Shown: positions 22,090 to 35,331, counted from the stretch's first letter. The stretch: DNA of 64,000 nucleotides from Cephalotus follicularis (GCA_001972305.1 BDDD01001494.1:140699-204698), one strand, 5' to 3'. Made by a program: numbers and translations. Notes: generated by a model not told the origin, from the sequence alone.

Positions 22090-24127
22090 TTAAACATATA
22101 ATACAGCGGAAAAACTTTGTTCTTATTACATATCAAAACATTTATGCAAACATCGTTGCATAGCCTTTCTTTCACAAAAACTCATTCTTAAGAGCTTCCT
22201 GTAAGCTCATAATCTCCATTCATTCATTTCCTGAAAACATTTTATTTGAAAACAACATTGAAAGGAATGAGCTCAAAATAGCTCAGTAAGGTGTTTTTAT
22301 AGTAAACACATTTCATCATAACATTTTTCTAGTCAATACATATAACTAGAACATTTCGTAAAGCCTATCACTTTTCTAATTACAAACTTGTAACTAGAAC
22401 ATTTCATAAACATAGAAGTCATAAAAACCTTAATGAACCATTTACACCACTTCACCGGGGCATTGTGCACTCCCCGACTACGATCCTTACATCACATGCA
22501 TGTCCGTGAGCATCTCGCTCCATTAACATTGAGCATCTCGCTCCATTCCCCTTGGATCGTAATCCAAGGGCGGTTCATTCATCATATGCTTTCAGTGATC
22601 AGCTCAAAGCATTCATAAAAATCATTTCATAACATTTCTTTCACAATTCATAACCTTTCTCTTCATTTGAGTTATTGACTCAAATGATTACATAAAACAG
22701 TTTTGCATAGCTTTACTGAAACTGATAATTCATATAGGAATAAGAATTTTCAGAGAAAACTTAAAACAGAAACATTAAAGTAGACATCTTTAAGAATTCA
22801 GAAAGCTCAAGATCATAACAATTGGTTAAGAATTGAATCCGCTATGAATTTTTGAAAGTGGCTGGTTCCATAAGAAAATAGGGCATGAGCAGTAAAATGA
22901 ATCATTGATTCTCATCAAGAATTTGACATAATTTCGAGATACATAAAACATAACAGTTAAAGAGTACATCTTAAGGTTTTCAAAACATCCAACCATTTAG
23001 TTTTTTATCAAGAAACGAGCAAGATATGATTTAAATAAGTTGCTGCATAACCCAGGAATAAAATAGTCCCCAGACAGCAATTTAAAACATTGATTTTCAT
23101 CAAGAAATAGATAGAATCTTGAAACGTGCAAAGCATAAAAGTTAAAGAGGACATCCTAGCGTTTCCAGAACATTCAACCATTGAAAAATTCATCAAGAAT
23201 TGAGGAAGATATCAATAGTACATAACTTTGAATCAAAACAGAGGAAGCTTTGACATAAATGGGTATAGGAATTCCTTACTTTGCTTTAGAATTTCGTTCT
23301 CTTTTGCTCTCCGACGAATTCTTCACTTCACTCTCAGCAGGAGCACTTTCCTTCTCAGCCAAAATGACTGAGTTCAACCTTCTTTTCCATTAAATAGAAG
23401 GATTACTTGGGAGGCAAGTCTTCTCCCCTTCTCACACAACTCAACTCTCTCTCTTGGCAGCCCATGTTCTCAAATTCAACCAATCCAAGTGATGACACTT
23501 GTTAGATCATATGATAACATCTCATATCATCCTTACCTGTCCTGCCACGTGTCCAAAACTAAATATTTTCACTCACAAAATGCCAAAAAGTCAGATTTTG
23601 CATTTTGTCTGTAGCTCAAAGCGTCGACGTTTTCTCCCTAAGCGTCGACGGTCACAGGCTTGACCTGAGTTCTCCACTTCTATCCCGACTAAAGCGCTGA
23701 CGCTTTCTTACAAAGCGTCGCCGCTTTAAGTCTTCGTCCAGGTCAACTGACACACTTGACTTCAATGCGTCTACGGTTTCAATTAGAGCGTCGTCCGTTG
23801 CCCAAATGCGTTGACTCTTTCTCGTAAGCGTCGCCGGTGTGAGGGCTTTGTCCAATTTACCGTTGCACTAGTTTAAAGCGCAGATAGAAGGGGTCTAAGC
23901 GTCGCCCGTTACTACCCAAGCGTCGACGCTTGAAGTGGAACTGTCGGCGCTTAAGACAGTTTTTTTCCTTCTCATCACTTAGCCAAATTCCATTTTCTTA
24001 TGGGGGCGTTGCCCCCGAACCACCGAGCGTAGGGTCAAACTACGGGTCCCTTGAACTATTTGCCAAAATACATACTAGCAATCATTTTCCATAATTAATG
24101 TCTTACATGGAAATTTGGGTCATTACA
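22090..24127 (-). mobile_element. LTR I fragment, minus strand
   Basis: The right end at 24127 is an intact LTR start (minus-strand TGTAATGACCCAAATTTCC), placed inside the protease of H. The left end is truncated near 22090, soon after a TTTTTCCGCTG-type word usually found about 100 bp before such LTR ends. It carries its own palindrome array (23624-23947). A GAGCATCTCGCTCCATT word is repeated near 22508 and 22532. No gene is seen. Confidence 0.75.
23624..23947 (-). repeat. GCGTCGACGC-type array in LTR I
   Basis: Cores (the TCGA position) fall at 23624, 23645, 23697, 23718, 23770, 23791, 23811, 23831, 23902, 23923 and 23944. Within groups the spacing is 20-21 bp; between groups it is 52-71 bp. 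The best copy is the perfect palindrome AAGCGTCGACGCTT (23918-23931). Others are decayed (GCGTCGCCG, GCGTCTACG, GCGCTGACG). Confidence 0.88.
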
Positions 24128-24480
24128 CAAGGGAATACCTGCCATAGACATCTCACAACTCCTATATACCTAATCAGTGTACATAGAAGTCCAAGTCGGT
24201 GTACTCACATCAAGCATATATTACATGCAGTCAGGGGTAACATCTAAGCAAGATGCAGAACGTGCAGATATAAAAGAATGTGATGCTCCAGAATCCATCA
24301 ACACCCTAGTAGAAAAACCATAGATATACAAAGTACCTCCAACAACAGAAGTCGACTCTGGAACCTCTGTCTGAGTAAGTACAAAGACTCTGCCTTTTGC
24401 GATGCCCTTGCCGGTGTCTCTCCTCTGTGATGGTCCCGCTGCTGCACCACTACTACTCCCAGGCCCAGTAGGTGCTGCAG
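24128..24480 (-). pseudogene. Element H protease remnant
   Basis: Minus-strand translation gives GTLYIYGFSTRVLMDSGASH followed by SFIS, an intact-looking DSGA active site of a retroviral-type aspartic protease. Two internal stops follow, then SCEMSMAGIPL, where LTR I interrupts it. The sequence is close to the B3 protease (56780-56990). Confidence 0.9.
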
Positions 24481-25525
24481 TTGAACTCTACAGACAATCT
24501 CTCACTGAATGGCCAGATGCCCCACATCGTAAACACAACCCATTCTTCGCCCAACAATCTTTCACTTGATGACCTGAACGACCGCAATGAAAGCAAACAC
24601 CAGACCTCGCATTACTCCCTTGACTCAGAGTACCCTGTGTAGCAGTCTGGTCTTGGAGGATTTCGTCGAAGATCCACTGCCCTCCCATTTTGAGGAAGCC
24701 GGTCTAGACTGTGTTGGGCTCTGTTTATTCTGCTGTGCACGGGCCCTCTCTACTCGGTCTTCACTAGATATACTCTCCAGCAGTCTCGCTTTTTGAGTGA
24801 CTTCTGAAAAAGTCCTCAACTCCATGGCCCTGGTCCTTGACAGAAGATCTGGTCGCAGACCTCTCATAAGCCTATGTATCTTCTTCACTTCATCAGCTAC
24901 CAGATAGGGTGAATGTCTGGCTAGCTCCATGAACCTTGCTTGATATTTTTCCACTGTCATCTCTCCCTGACGAACTCAAGGAGTTCTGTCTCCCTCCTCT
25001 CCTGCTCAATTCAAGGAACATAAGTCTCCATAAATACTGTTTGAAACCTAACCCAGATACTGTTGAGCCCGATGGACTTCGATTTTTCTTTGATCATCTC
25101 CCACTGGTGGGTGGCCTCTCCCCATAGACGATATACGGCGAACTTCAATTTCTGATCGTTTGTATAGTCCATCACATCAAATATCTTCTCCAAATCCTGT
25201 AGCCATCTCTCCGCAATGGTGGCATCGAGTTCCCTCAAAAACTGGGTGGATTTTGCCGCATGAACCTCTCAAGGCCCCTCCCAAACTGACTATCGTCCTC
25301 CCCCTAGCAATGGTCCGGAGCCCTATGTCGTGGCCGAGCCTACGCGTAGTATTGGCGCATCTTCTCCGCATTAGCCATATTAAAGGCCATCTGCTGCTGG
25401 AAATAATCTGCGATACGGACCATCAGATCCCTCTCATCCTAGGGAACATTCACTCCTTGCAGAAAATTTGCTCCCTTAGGGGCATTTTCTCCAGCAACTC
25501 TAGCACGTGTTCTCCTTCTATCCAT
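24481..25525 (-). pseudogene. Element H Gag, broken
   Basis: The start at 25525 (MDRRRTRARVAGENAPKG) matches the Gag start of B3. Blocks follow in several frames: ELDATIAERWLQDLEKIF, LKFAVYRLWGEATHQWEM, TVEKYQARFMELARHSPYLV, SEVTQKARLLESIS, and two zinc knuckles (CFHCGRSGHQVKDC and CLRCGASGHSVRDC). Frameshifts near 25240, 25000 and 24640 break it. Gag would form the particle shell and bind element RNA. Confidence 0.9.
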
Positions 25526-25602
25526 TCTGTCTCCTATAAGGAAATGATATACACTATCATCAGGAAACATTTTATTAATTGCCAAGGAAAATATCCTAGC
25601 TA

Positions 25603-25630
25603 AGCATATATGGAATATGCTCTGATACCA
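25603..25630 (-). promoter_or_regulatory. Primer-binding site and hairpin of H
   Basis: GCTCTGATACCA (25619-25630) is the complement of the tRNA-Met primer site. AGCATAT (25603-25609) and ATATGCT (25615-25621) pair and overlap the inner end of the primer site, as in B2. Confidence 0.88.
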
Positions 25631-25633
25631 TGT

Positions 25634-25906
25634 TATCACACCCCGTTTCTCAGACAACATTTAAGTGGTAGCAAATTAACATAATATCTGGCTTATCCAT
25701 TCTCACAATAATTTTTAAACTTTTTAGAAAGTTATAACAAAGACGGAAGCATTCGATAATAAGCCGAATTAAAACGCAACACACGTCCCATACCACGTGT
25801 TGCCAACAACATAAATAAACCATTTGTCAAAAGCCCTCAAACGGAGCGTGAATTAAAACATTCGATACGGTATCTGATCATATACAGATATCCATCAAAA
25901 AACATT
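25634..25906 (-). mobile_element. 5' LTR of H, first segment
   Basis: It begins TATCACACCCCG, one base off the expected TGTCACACCCCG, next to the primer site, and matches 18854 onward. The solo D LTR splits it at 25907. Confidence 0.9.
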
Positions 25907-28553
25907 TGTCACACCCCGTTTAAGAGAAACGTATCATTAAACCAGTAAAGGCAATTATCACAAAATACAGCTCATACAAAAACTATAAAATTTAAACTTT
26001 TAACAAGCTGTCAGTTAGGAAGCATAAAATCCATAAGATGTAACCCGTAGCGTGCATCCCATACTACACGCTACTCAAAATAACCCATCATCATTAATTG
26101 CCCATAAACGGAGCGTGATTATAGTACAAGTTTAAACCCCTCACAAGTTACATCCGTAAGAACGGTACATCAGAAACCCTTAACAATTCAGTTATTACAT
26201 AACAGGAGAAGTAAAACTAAGAACAATATAACACTTGCTCTTCGTCCATGCCAATCCAATAGTCCGCTGCATCAATCTGTCAAGTAGGGGGTTAGCCTTT
26301 GTCCTCACTCGGCCAAGTCATAAAAGTAGTTCGGGATTAAAATTAAATGCATGTCATGATGTGAATGCATGAATGATGCAGTACAGTAGAAATTTCAGTT
26401 TGTATATATACGAAAATATATATATTTGACAGTACGGTAAATATCACTGGGTACATATATAAGAAAATATATGTATGCAGAAATAGTACAGTAGTAACCC
26501 GGTCAGGGCTACATCAACAAACACAGTAATGTCCGAGAAGGACCAACAGGCAGTACAGGATGTCCACATAGGACCACAACAACAGGCAGTATGTGTAGCG
26601 CCGCCAACTCCTGGCCCCACGCTAAACTCCCACTCCGGTCCCTACTTCAGGAAACCGAGCGAGGCAACAGTACAGTGAGTTACCTAGCCATGCTCCTGGC
26701 CCCTAGGTCAACCCTACCACTAGCCGGCGCTGGCAGCCTCCGCCATGCAACTAGTGGCTCAAACACAAACACATAGCAATTCACAGAGCAAACAGTGAAT
26801 TCAAGCAGTAGCCGTATAGTAAACAGGACAGTAGTGATCGGTTAGATCCACAACAGGCAGTTGTTTTCCAAAATGTTTTCAAAAGTGACAACATTTGAAA
26901 ATAGGCATTTTCAGTAGAAAATACTTTTAAACAGTACAGTGGTGGAAAACGCTTTCCAAAGATACTTGAAAATACGATATCAATATTCGTTTGTACTCAA
27001 AATAGCAGTTTCAATTCAAATATGCATTTCTAAGGTAACAACACATTAGAAATCATAGTTCGGGTACAAACAGTACAAACAGGCAGTAAAACAGTACATA
27101 TGCAATGCATACAAATGCTCAAATGCATCCTAGTAGGAATCAGGATCGTTTCGCATCGTTTTAGGCAAAAAGCAGTCCAACCAGTCAGCTGGAATCCTTA
27201 CCAGTCGACTGTTTCTGGGTCGAGCACTATCAGTAGTCTACTGGTTCCTTCTACCAGTCGACTGTCCATTAGGCAGTCGGCTGTTGTTCCTCAACAGTCG
27301 ACTGTTACAGTACTCTCACACGAGAACATTCCCAGATTTTCATCTTTTGGGAAGTACGAAGTATGAATAGTAGACTGCTTTCCATTTGCACTCGACTGGT
27401 ATCAATGAGTAGTCGACTGTCTTCCTTCGACAGTCGGCTGCTCTGCTAAGCAGTGGCATGCAAAATCGATCTAACTACTCCAACGAATCATGGTAAGCAG
27501 ATAAATCAAGCTCAGGGATAGGAATATAACCACAGGTTGTCATATCATTCATATAACAACACATTCAACATGTATTTCAACATGCAACCAATTCCATGTT
27601 AAGGTTCAACATGCATACACTTGATCACATTTGATTCTCAATAGGCAGGCATAGCAGTGGAAAACAGTAGCAACCACATCCAAAATTCAGTGGCTACAAC
27701 TCACAAACCAGGCATTTCAAATCATAGACCATGTAGTACTATTAAGCTCAAAATACCATTACAACTTCCCCTACCTTTTGATTCCAAGTTAGGAATCTGT
27801 AAGTCCACCTCTTTTCGTTCCAATCAGTGACGTTCTAAGCTCTCCAGAAGCTCCAACTCCAAGCTCAGCAGCTCCAAGGATAGCCCAACAGCTCCAACTT
27901 GAGCTCCAAGCTTCAACAATGGTAAAAACACTCTTCTTCCCTCTTTTCTTTGTGTCTTTCCCTACTGTTTTCTCTGGCTCTCTAACCTTTCAGTACCAGT
28001 ACGAGGGAGGTGAGTGAAGACGTTTTTATGCAGAGTCTTTCTTCCTTTCCTTCCTTCACTCCTCACATGGCACTAAATGTCACACTCTCCCATTCACATG
28101 CATGCACACACTCACAGAGCCAATTTCTCTACCCCATGAAGTATTGCATGATCCACAGGTGCCCCTTACATCCCTTCCTCCGGCTGCATGAGGCACAGAT
28201 GGCACCTTCTTCCAATGTCAGTTGCAACATGTGATTTCAGTCACATGCAATAAACAGAGCATGATCCAGTCGACTGCCTTTCCCTGGTAGTCGGCTGTTC
28301 GCCTGGCAGTCTGTTGCCAAGTGTCACGACAGTTGGCCAGTCGACTGTCCCTATATGCTGCCATCCACTCGGCTGGTCCTCCATGTCAGTCGACTGCCTA
28401 CAGTATAATTACCAAGTAATCACACTTCTAAGTATATAATTGATTAAGATCAACATCACCACAATTTGGGAAAACATCATCATTTTATTAACTCCACAAA
28501 TAAGGTATAATTACATTGTGAAATTACATCATATGAAAATTACGGGCGTTACA
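25907..28553 (-). mobile_element. Complete solo LTR of family D (2,647 bp), TSD ACATT
   Basis: Plus-strand ends are TGTCACACCCCG and GGGCGTTACA. ACATT at 25902-25906 is repeated at 28554-28558, and H LTR sequence is continuous across it. A solo LTR with a perfect TSD means an LTR-LTR recombination removed the internal part. It holds palindrome arrays (27182-27440 and about 28266-28400), the GGTAGGGG module on the minus strand near 27770 and the hairpin near 26285-26320. Confidence 0.95.
27182..27440 (-). repeat. Palindrome array in solo LTR D
   Basis: Group 1 starts at 27182, 27202, 27234, 27255, 27274, 27295; group 2 at 27368, 27389, 27410, 27431. Spacings are 20, 32, 21, 19, 21 and 21, 21, 21. 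Members include CAGTCGACTG, CAGTCGGCTG, CAGTCAGCTG and TAGTCTACTG. Confidence 0.93.
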
Positions 28554-28558
28554 ACATT

Positions 28559-30802
28559 ATCCCAATAATACAGCTATCCAAGTAAATTAATCCGTTACAA
28601 TAACCGAAAATCCATCGGTTACAACAACATAACACAATAAAAGTTTAGCAATTCCAATAAGAGTTACAACTCCACTGGCTAACATTATTACAATTATGCT
28701 TCTCCACGCGCATCCATATAGGTCCCATTACATCAATCTGAAATGTTGGGGGTTAGTCTTTGCCCTCACTCGTTTAAGTAGCAAAGTTATAAATGCAGTT
28801 CGGGGTCAATAATAATGAAGTCATGTATGAATGCACAATGATGCCATACACAGTGTATAACAGTACATATACATACATTTTATGTATATTTATCAGTATA
28901 ACCAAACCTGTCCTCAAGGGGACCACTCAAATACAATCAGTACAAACAATGTCCACGTTACTCGCACGGTGACGGTAACAACAGTCCGGACACGGTAAAC
29001 GGTACTAGTATGGCTGCTAAGTACCAACAGTACCCCGCTAACGGCAACAGTGGAAAACGATACCCAGCACGGTGGCTAAGTAACAGCAATACCCCGCTAG
29101 TGGCAACGGTAACAATCACATTCAACAGTCAGCTCAAGTGATGCATAATTATAAACACTTGAAACAGTAATATCGATGTATAGCCATCTCTTAAACAGTG
29201 CACAATATTTGGAGATTACTTCCCCCGTCAATTTAAAAAATATATATATAATTTGGTACAAAATAATGATTTGTTTTAAAATCATATATAAACTTCTAAA
29301 ATGAGAAAACATTTTAGAAAACAGTTACAATTCGTTTCGCAATTCAGTTAACAATACGATATATAATGCAAACATATGCTCATAATGCATCTAAGATCGT
29401 TGGCGTCGTGCTTATGTCTATCGCTTCCTCCACGGTCGATTTTTCCCCTGAAATAGTCGGCTGCTTTCCATAACAGTCGACTGTGCCCTTGGGTTAGTCG
29501 GCTGTCTTCCTTACCATTCAACTAATCTGGCACGAGTATCAACAGTCGGCTGTCTTTCTTCGACAGTCGACTGTTCTAGGCGAACAACACATGCAGAGTC
29601 GACTATTCTTCATAATAGTCGGCTGTATACCTTGAGCAGTTGATTGTTGTACCTCAACAGTCGGCTGTTCTACGAAAAACAGTAGTACTCAATTCATACA
29701 TTTTGTTCAACATTCAATTACAAACCATTCTACCATATTCATTTAATAGAATATCATAAATTAATTATTCACAGTCCACAGACATAACTCAGTTCATGCA
29801 TTTTCTCAGTTTTATCTCAATATCGGTGGAAGCTAATCATGGTAATGCATGAAAACAAATCATTCTCAATTAAAACTCAGTACACATATCATGTTAACAA
29901 TCAACAGTAAGCAAGATATTTGCCCTTTTGATTCACAGTCCATCAACCATACGATTCATCCATAATATCACTATTTTTAAACTGAAATAGCATGCATAAT
30001 ATCTCCACAATTTTCCCTACCTTTGATTTAAAGTTAGAAATCTGTAAGTCCACCTCTTTGTGTTCCAACAGTAAAGTTTTGAGCTCCCGAGAAGCATCAA
30101 CTCCAATCCAGTAGCTCTAACTCGTCACCTCCAAACTCCGATTGGTTAAACAATTTGAGAATCTCTCTCTGTTTCTCTCATGATTCCTCACTGTTTTTCT
30201 CTGTAACTTCTCACTGTTTTCTTTCCTTTCATGTACTGAGCGAGAGAGGTGAAGAGGAGACCATTTTATGCAGGCACTTCTCTGTCTCTTTTCTCCAACC
30301 CATTTCCATGGCACTAAATGCCATCCCTCTCTCACATCTGCATGCACACACCCACATGACTTATTCTCCCTGTCTCATGACCTGCATGGCGTACAAATAG
30401 TCACTCTTCCCTTTGCATTGGCCGTATGACACACAGATGGCACACCCTTCCTCCTTGTCAGTCGTTGCATGTGATCTTGTCACGTGCAACAAAACAGAGC
30501 ATAATCCAACCGGCTGTTCTTCCCAAACAGTCGGCTGTCTGCTTGGCCGTGGTTGCCAGGTGGCTCGACAGCCGCCAGTCGGCTGGTTCATCCAACCAGT
30601 TGACTGTTCCATTAAACAGTACACCAGTCCGCTGGTCAATTGTACTAGTCGACTGCCTTAGTCAACAATTCAGCCTCTAAGTACCTTAATTTTATTTTGG
30701 AATCAATATAATAGCCGGAAACATCATCTCTCTCATTAATTAAATAACAAGATTACATTTGAAATTCAAATATTACAATATGAAAAAATCTCGGGCGCTA
30801 CA
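28559..30802 (-). mobile_element. 5' LTR of H, second segment
   Basis: This continues the H LTR after the D insertion to the LTR start (minus-strand TGTAGCGCCCGAGATTTTTTC at 30802). It contains palindrome arrays at about 29455-29670 and 30508-30660. With 25634-25906 it makes an LTR of about 2,517 bp. No gene is seen. Confidence 0.92.
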
Positions 30803-30807
30803 TGATC

Positions 30808-30990
30808 TCACAGTTATTTATTACGGTGTCAGCCAATAAGTAGTCTCCGGTTAGAGTATGCATTTCCTACACATATGGAAAATAAGAAGTCACACAATGC
30901 AAGTCACCAATAAAACATGATGCAATGAATGAATGTGTAGCTATAGGATCAATTAATACGTGAGCTAATATACCAGATACAAAAACGGTA
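30808..30990 (-). pseudogene. Element G protease N-terminal half
   Basis: Minus-strand translation gives GILAHVLIDPIATHSFIASC, with the active-site triplet decayed from D-S/T-G to D-P-I. An internal stop and then DTVINNCEI follow, continuing in frame at 18853 on the other side of H. Confidence 0.88.
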
Positions 30991-32154
30991 CATCCCACAA
31001 TAGATGTAGACTATGTCCTCTTTAGATAAAGTATCAACTCTACCTTTCATAACTCCCTTTCCAGTATCCCATCGCAGTTGAGTAGCCACACCACTTCCAC
31101 TAGCTCCAACACTTCCTTGTTGATTGCGCATTTGCTCTCTCACTATGGGACAATCTTTCAACTGATGCTCTTGCGAGCCACATCTTAAACACTTCCCCAT
31201 TTTCTTCCAACACACATTTTCATTATGGTTCGAAAGACCACAGAAACTACATCGTCCAAAACTTTATTGGTTACTTCGGTTAGGAGTTATGGAATGAGAA
31301 GTATTTCGTCAACAACCTCCTTGTCTCCTAGTGATAGACTTCGATGATCTAGTGGGATTATTACTTCCTTGTCTTTGTGCAGAAGCAGGTCTCGATAGAG
31401 AACCACGAGATCACTCCATTCTTCGTTCATTAGCATCTACCTCCTGAATTCTTGCCTTTTCAGTAACAGCCACAAAAGAAGTCAGCTACAGTACCACAAG
31501 ATTAGATATGATATATGGCCTTAAGCCCTTCAAGAATCTTCTGATCTTTTTTGACTCACCCTCCACAAGATAGGGCGTGTGCCTCACCAGCTCAATGAAT
31601 CTGGTATGGTATTGAGCTACCTTCATATCTCCTTGACGTAACTCCAAAAGTTCTGTCTCCTTCCTATCACGCTCAATTTGTGGAACAAAAGTTTCAGACA
31701 AATCGGACTCGAATCTGTCCGAAGTACTATCGAGATGCAGAGATACCCACTTTGCTTCTATCATCTCCCACCAATGGGTAGCTTCTCTCCATAAGCGGTA
31801 CACTGCAAAATTCAGCTTTTGTTCATCAGTGCACTCAAGTGCAGCCAAAATATTTTCCATATCCTTCATCCATTGTTCCACTACGGTGGCATCAAGTTCT
31901 CCCTTGAACATCGAAGGATTTTGTCTCATGATCCTCTCCAAATCCACCAGCATGATAAACTTCAGGTGCCTACTGGTATGCTTGATTAGTTTCATACAGA
32001 TGTTGTAACTTTGCCATATTCTCCGCATTGGCTTGCATCTGCTGTTGAAAAGATCAGTCATATGATCCAAAGCACTCCTCTCCTCATTCACTAACGGGGC
32101 ATTTGCTCCTTCTTCGGCTCTAGGCCTTCCACGTCTTCCCCTTCGATTATCCAT
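30991..32154 (-). pseudogene. Element G Gag, broken
   Basis: The start is the ATG at 32154 (MDNRRGRRGRPRAEEGANAP), just after the leader motif TCTCCTATAAGG read on the plus strand. The capsid core is visible: RQNPSMFKGELDATVVEQWM, LNFAVYRLWREATHWWEMIE, LRQGDMKVAQYHTRFIELVR and KKIRRFLKGLRP. It shifts frame after LRPYIISNLVVL (31486). The zinc pair CSFCGLSNHNENVC and CLRCGSQEHQLKDC lies at 31140-31260. Stops lie between the two parts. This is a different subfamily from the B3/H Gag. Confidence 0.9.
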
Positions 32155-32231
32155 TATGTCTCCTATAAGGAAAGTGATGTTAATCACAAGGAAACAATTC
32201 ACTTAATTGCCGAGGATAGTATCACAGCGAT

Positions 32232-32262
32232 AGCTTATAATTTAATATAAGCTCTGATACCG
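32232..32262 (-). promoter_or_regulatory. Primer-binding site and hairpin of G
   Basis: GCTCTGATACCG (32251-32262) is the tRNA-Met primer site complement with one end mismatch. AGCTTATA (32232-32239) pairs with TATAAGCT (32246-32253), overlapping it. The stem sequence differs from H and B2 but pairing is kept. Confidence 0.88.
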
Positions 32263-32266
32263 TGCT

Positions 32267-32812
32267 TGTCACACCACATTTTCATTTAACACATGGTTAA
32301 CCAATTAATCTAGTATTTATCAATAATATAAAACTTTTAAACTTTGCGGAAGCATTAAATAATACTGGATTATACATACACATGTAGCCCATACTACATG
32401 CTTAAGCTTACACAATTCAAAGTTATATATTACATATTTAAAATGCAAATATAACATAACAGGGTATGACTTATTACATTTTACAACCTTAAATTAAACC
32501 TTCAGGGCAATGCTTTAGCAGCACGTGTCCACTTCCCATCGTTAATATGAAATTGTAGGTATTAGCCTTTTGTCTACTCGGCTAAGTAGGAAATATGCAT
32601 GAAGATGAATATATAAATGTAATCCTGCATGACAGTTCATAATTAAAAATAAGGTATATATATATATAAGCAACCATGCCAAGTGGCTACAATCAATCAG
32701 TTATCAAGAATACTACAAAGGGTAAAAGCAATACAGTTGTCCAAAGACCAGTAGTGGGTGTCAAACGTCGCTATCTCCTAGCCCCAACGATGCACCACCT
32801 AACTACCACCAT
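32267..32812 (-). mobile_element. 5' LTR of G, first segment
   Basis: Plus-strand TGTCACACCACATTTTCATT marks the LTR end beside the primer site. It includes the conserved hairpin on the minus strand at about 32562-32588 and a (TA)n tract near 32655. Element J interrupts it at 32813; it resumes at 46735. Confidence 0.9.
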
Positions 32813-35331
32813 TGTAACACCCCAGATTCAGAATCGGGATCACTCCCGATTCGGGATCGGTGGTCACACAAAACTGAGCTAAAAACATGTCAAAAATCTT
32901 AATCTTAATCATCATCAATACGCGATGCTTTTAAAAATCTGAAAACATGTATAATACTTAATATAAACTCCAAAATCAAAAATTAAGTTCATAACACCGG
33001 TCAACATATGATCATAATACAATTATTATTCAAATGACAGAATCAAACTCCTAAATGATCCTCTAACATAGGGTAACTCTTTCATCACACTTGCCCCATA
33101 AGCTCCTGATACATGCCGCATGAAAAACAAAACGCGGCTGAACAAACCTCAGTAGGGATATAAAATCATAAAACAATTTACGAACAAAACAGAACAGTTA
33201 AGAATCAAAACAGATTTCGTAACCAAACAGATTTTGAAATGAAACAAAACAAAACAGTTTAGACATTCTTTATAAATTACCTCATTAATTTTCGTGTAAA
33301 CCAATTCCATAACTTTCAAAACATAAAGCATACTTTTCAGAACATGGAGCATACATTTCAAAATCATATAGTTCCATACTTTCCATAACATAAAGAATTC
33401 CTTTCAAAATCATATAGTTTCATACCGAGCCACATAACATATCACATATCAGAACACATATAGCAAAGGATTCATGACGTCCACATGCCAAATAGAATTG
33501 AAGTGTACAGCACTACACAAACAATTGCATATCATAACATATCACACATTGCATAACTCATCACGTATGCTATATACTAGAATCGATTCATACGCCTCTA
33601 TCATACATAACAGATCCATAAATCCACCTCATGGGATTTATTCATAACATACAGAGACCTCGTAGACTAATCACACCGCTACGGAAGTGTCATGTCCCCG
33701 TGCCAGGCCTACGACAAGCCTATGGTATGCCCCATAGATGGTTACAATACTCAGTATTTTGCCATTCGAAAACATTGATTTATCATAATCAATTAAAATT
33801 CATATAGAAGGCTTTTTAGAAATATATTCAAAAATAATAGTTATCAAACGAGTCGATCATATCATATTTCATAACATATCATAAAAACAAAGCTTAATTT
33901 ATCGAAGAAAGTGTCAAAGAGCAGAATATCCGTTTATCTCATTAAAGCAAAATAGATTTAATTCAGATAAAACTGAATGATAAACAAAATGAAGAATCCT
34001 TATTTTACTCACAAAATGAAACCGAAATTATACTCTAATAAAATCGATAATAGTGTACCAAGAAACGAAGAATCCGTACCTCATGCGATAACAAAAATAA
34101 CCTCAAGAATATATATCAATAATTTTCTAGACCGCTCCTCAGTTGTGGCAAGTATCTAACAGAAATAAAATTGTTCTCATAAAGACTTGAAATAAAAGCA
34201 GGCATCAACTGATGGGCCACTGTACACTGATCATGACCATATAAGATAATGATAGGTTTGCTAAGTCCAACTTGCAAAAACCACATCTAAACATAAATTC
34301 ACTAAATTCAAGCGGTCGTCTAGGTCATTCAATTTTGAATCATAAAACCGTTTCAGCTCATAAAATTGCAGAAACAGATACTTAATTACATAATTCAACA
34401 GAAAACAGAATTTAACAGAGCAAAGTTCAGTGTTTGCCGAAAGCAGACAGAATGGAGTACAGAGCCATAATCACACCGCGGAATTGGAACGGATCACACC
34501 TATGTGGAGAACGGAGTCGGAAAAGCTGTCTAAAACGTGTCGTCGGAGACTGCCGACTCGTGGGCTCACACAACGCTGGCCAGCGCATGTCTATCATGTG
34601 CGGTCACCAACCAGTAGTAGGAATGGGCGGATCTGAAGCATTGGAGGTCAGGGATCACATATCCAGGGTGCGTTTGCAACGGCGCCGCCGCATTTGGGCC
34701 GAACAAACGCATTTGACCGCGGATTACTTCACCGCCGATCTGCGTTGCCGGCGTAACCAAGGGTCGGGGTCGGTCTGGTTCACTTCATCTCAACCAAGGA
34801 CTCTGAATATGAGCTTGCCTTGTCGTGTCGATCACCGGAGCAGGAGAATCGATGCCAATCATATGCGGGAGAGAGAAGACATCGCGCACGCCGCACGGGC
34901 CATTTGCTGGCATGGGGATGGCTTCCGGTGTACTCAGGAGGCTGTGGGGGTTCGACCGGTACCTTCGCCACCGTCATATTGGTACCGACGCTGACGGCAG
35001 AGGCTGAGAGGGAGAGAGAGAGGGAGAGAGGGTGGCGGGGAGAGAAAGTGTGTGGGTGAGAAAAGAGAAAAAAATATAAAAATAGGGTTTTTGATTTTTT
35101 TTAAATGCTGAAAATGGTTTTAACACTCCAATAAAAAAATCCAGAATTGTTTTATTTATTCATAGACTTGATATCAAAACCCACTAGGCTAAGGGTAAAA
35201 CCCACTTAGCCCAACCAAGAGCAAAACAGACCGAAAATGGGTAGTCCACATACCGAAAAAAAATATCGACAGCCCACACAAAATAGCTTTAAAAAGCCCG
35301 AAAATTTTATACAGAAAAACAGGATATTACA
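32813..35331 (-). mobile_element. 3' LTR of J (2,519 bp)
   Basis: The plus-strand ends are TGTAACACCCCAG and GGATATTACA. It matches 44219-46729. A GC-rich block at about 34430-35040 stands out from AT-rich surroundings and ends in a GA-rich tract (about 35005-35050). The twin hairpin of the A type is at about 33115-33155. I saw no regular GTCGAC array in it. Confidence 0.92.

Larger units (their letters stand above)
18854..30802 (-). mobile_element. Element H: minus-strand element, TSD TGATC
   Basis: H inserted in the protease of G. TGATC at 18849-18853 is repeated at 30803-30807. On the plus strand the order is 3' LTR part, LTR fragments N and I, protease and gag remnants, primer site, and a 5' LTR split by a solo D LTR. 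All of RT, RNase H and integrase, plus the rest of the 3' LTR, was lost in a deletion joining N to I. Its Gag and protease are close to those of B3 although its LTR differs. Confidence 0.93.

Noticed and set aside
34434-34994. A 186-codon forward ORF in a GC-rich block
   Set aside because: It lies within the J LTR (minus element). Its counterpart in the other J LTR is disrupted differently, and no domain is recognisable. Long ORFs are expected by chance in GC-rich sequence.
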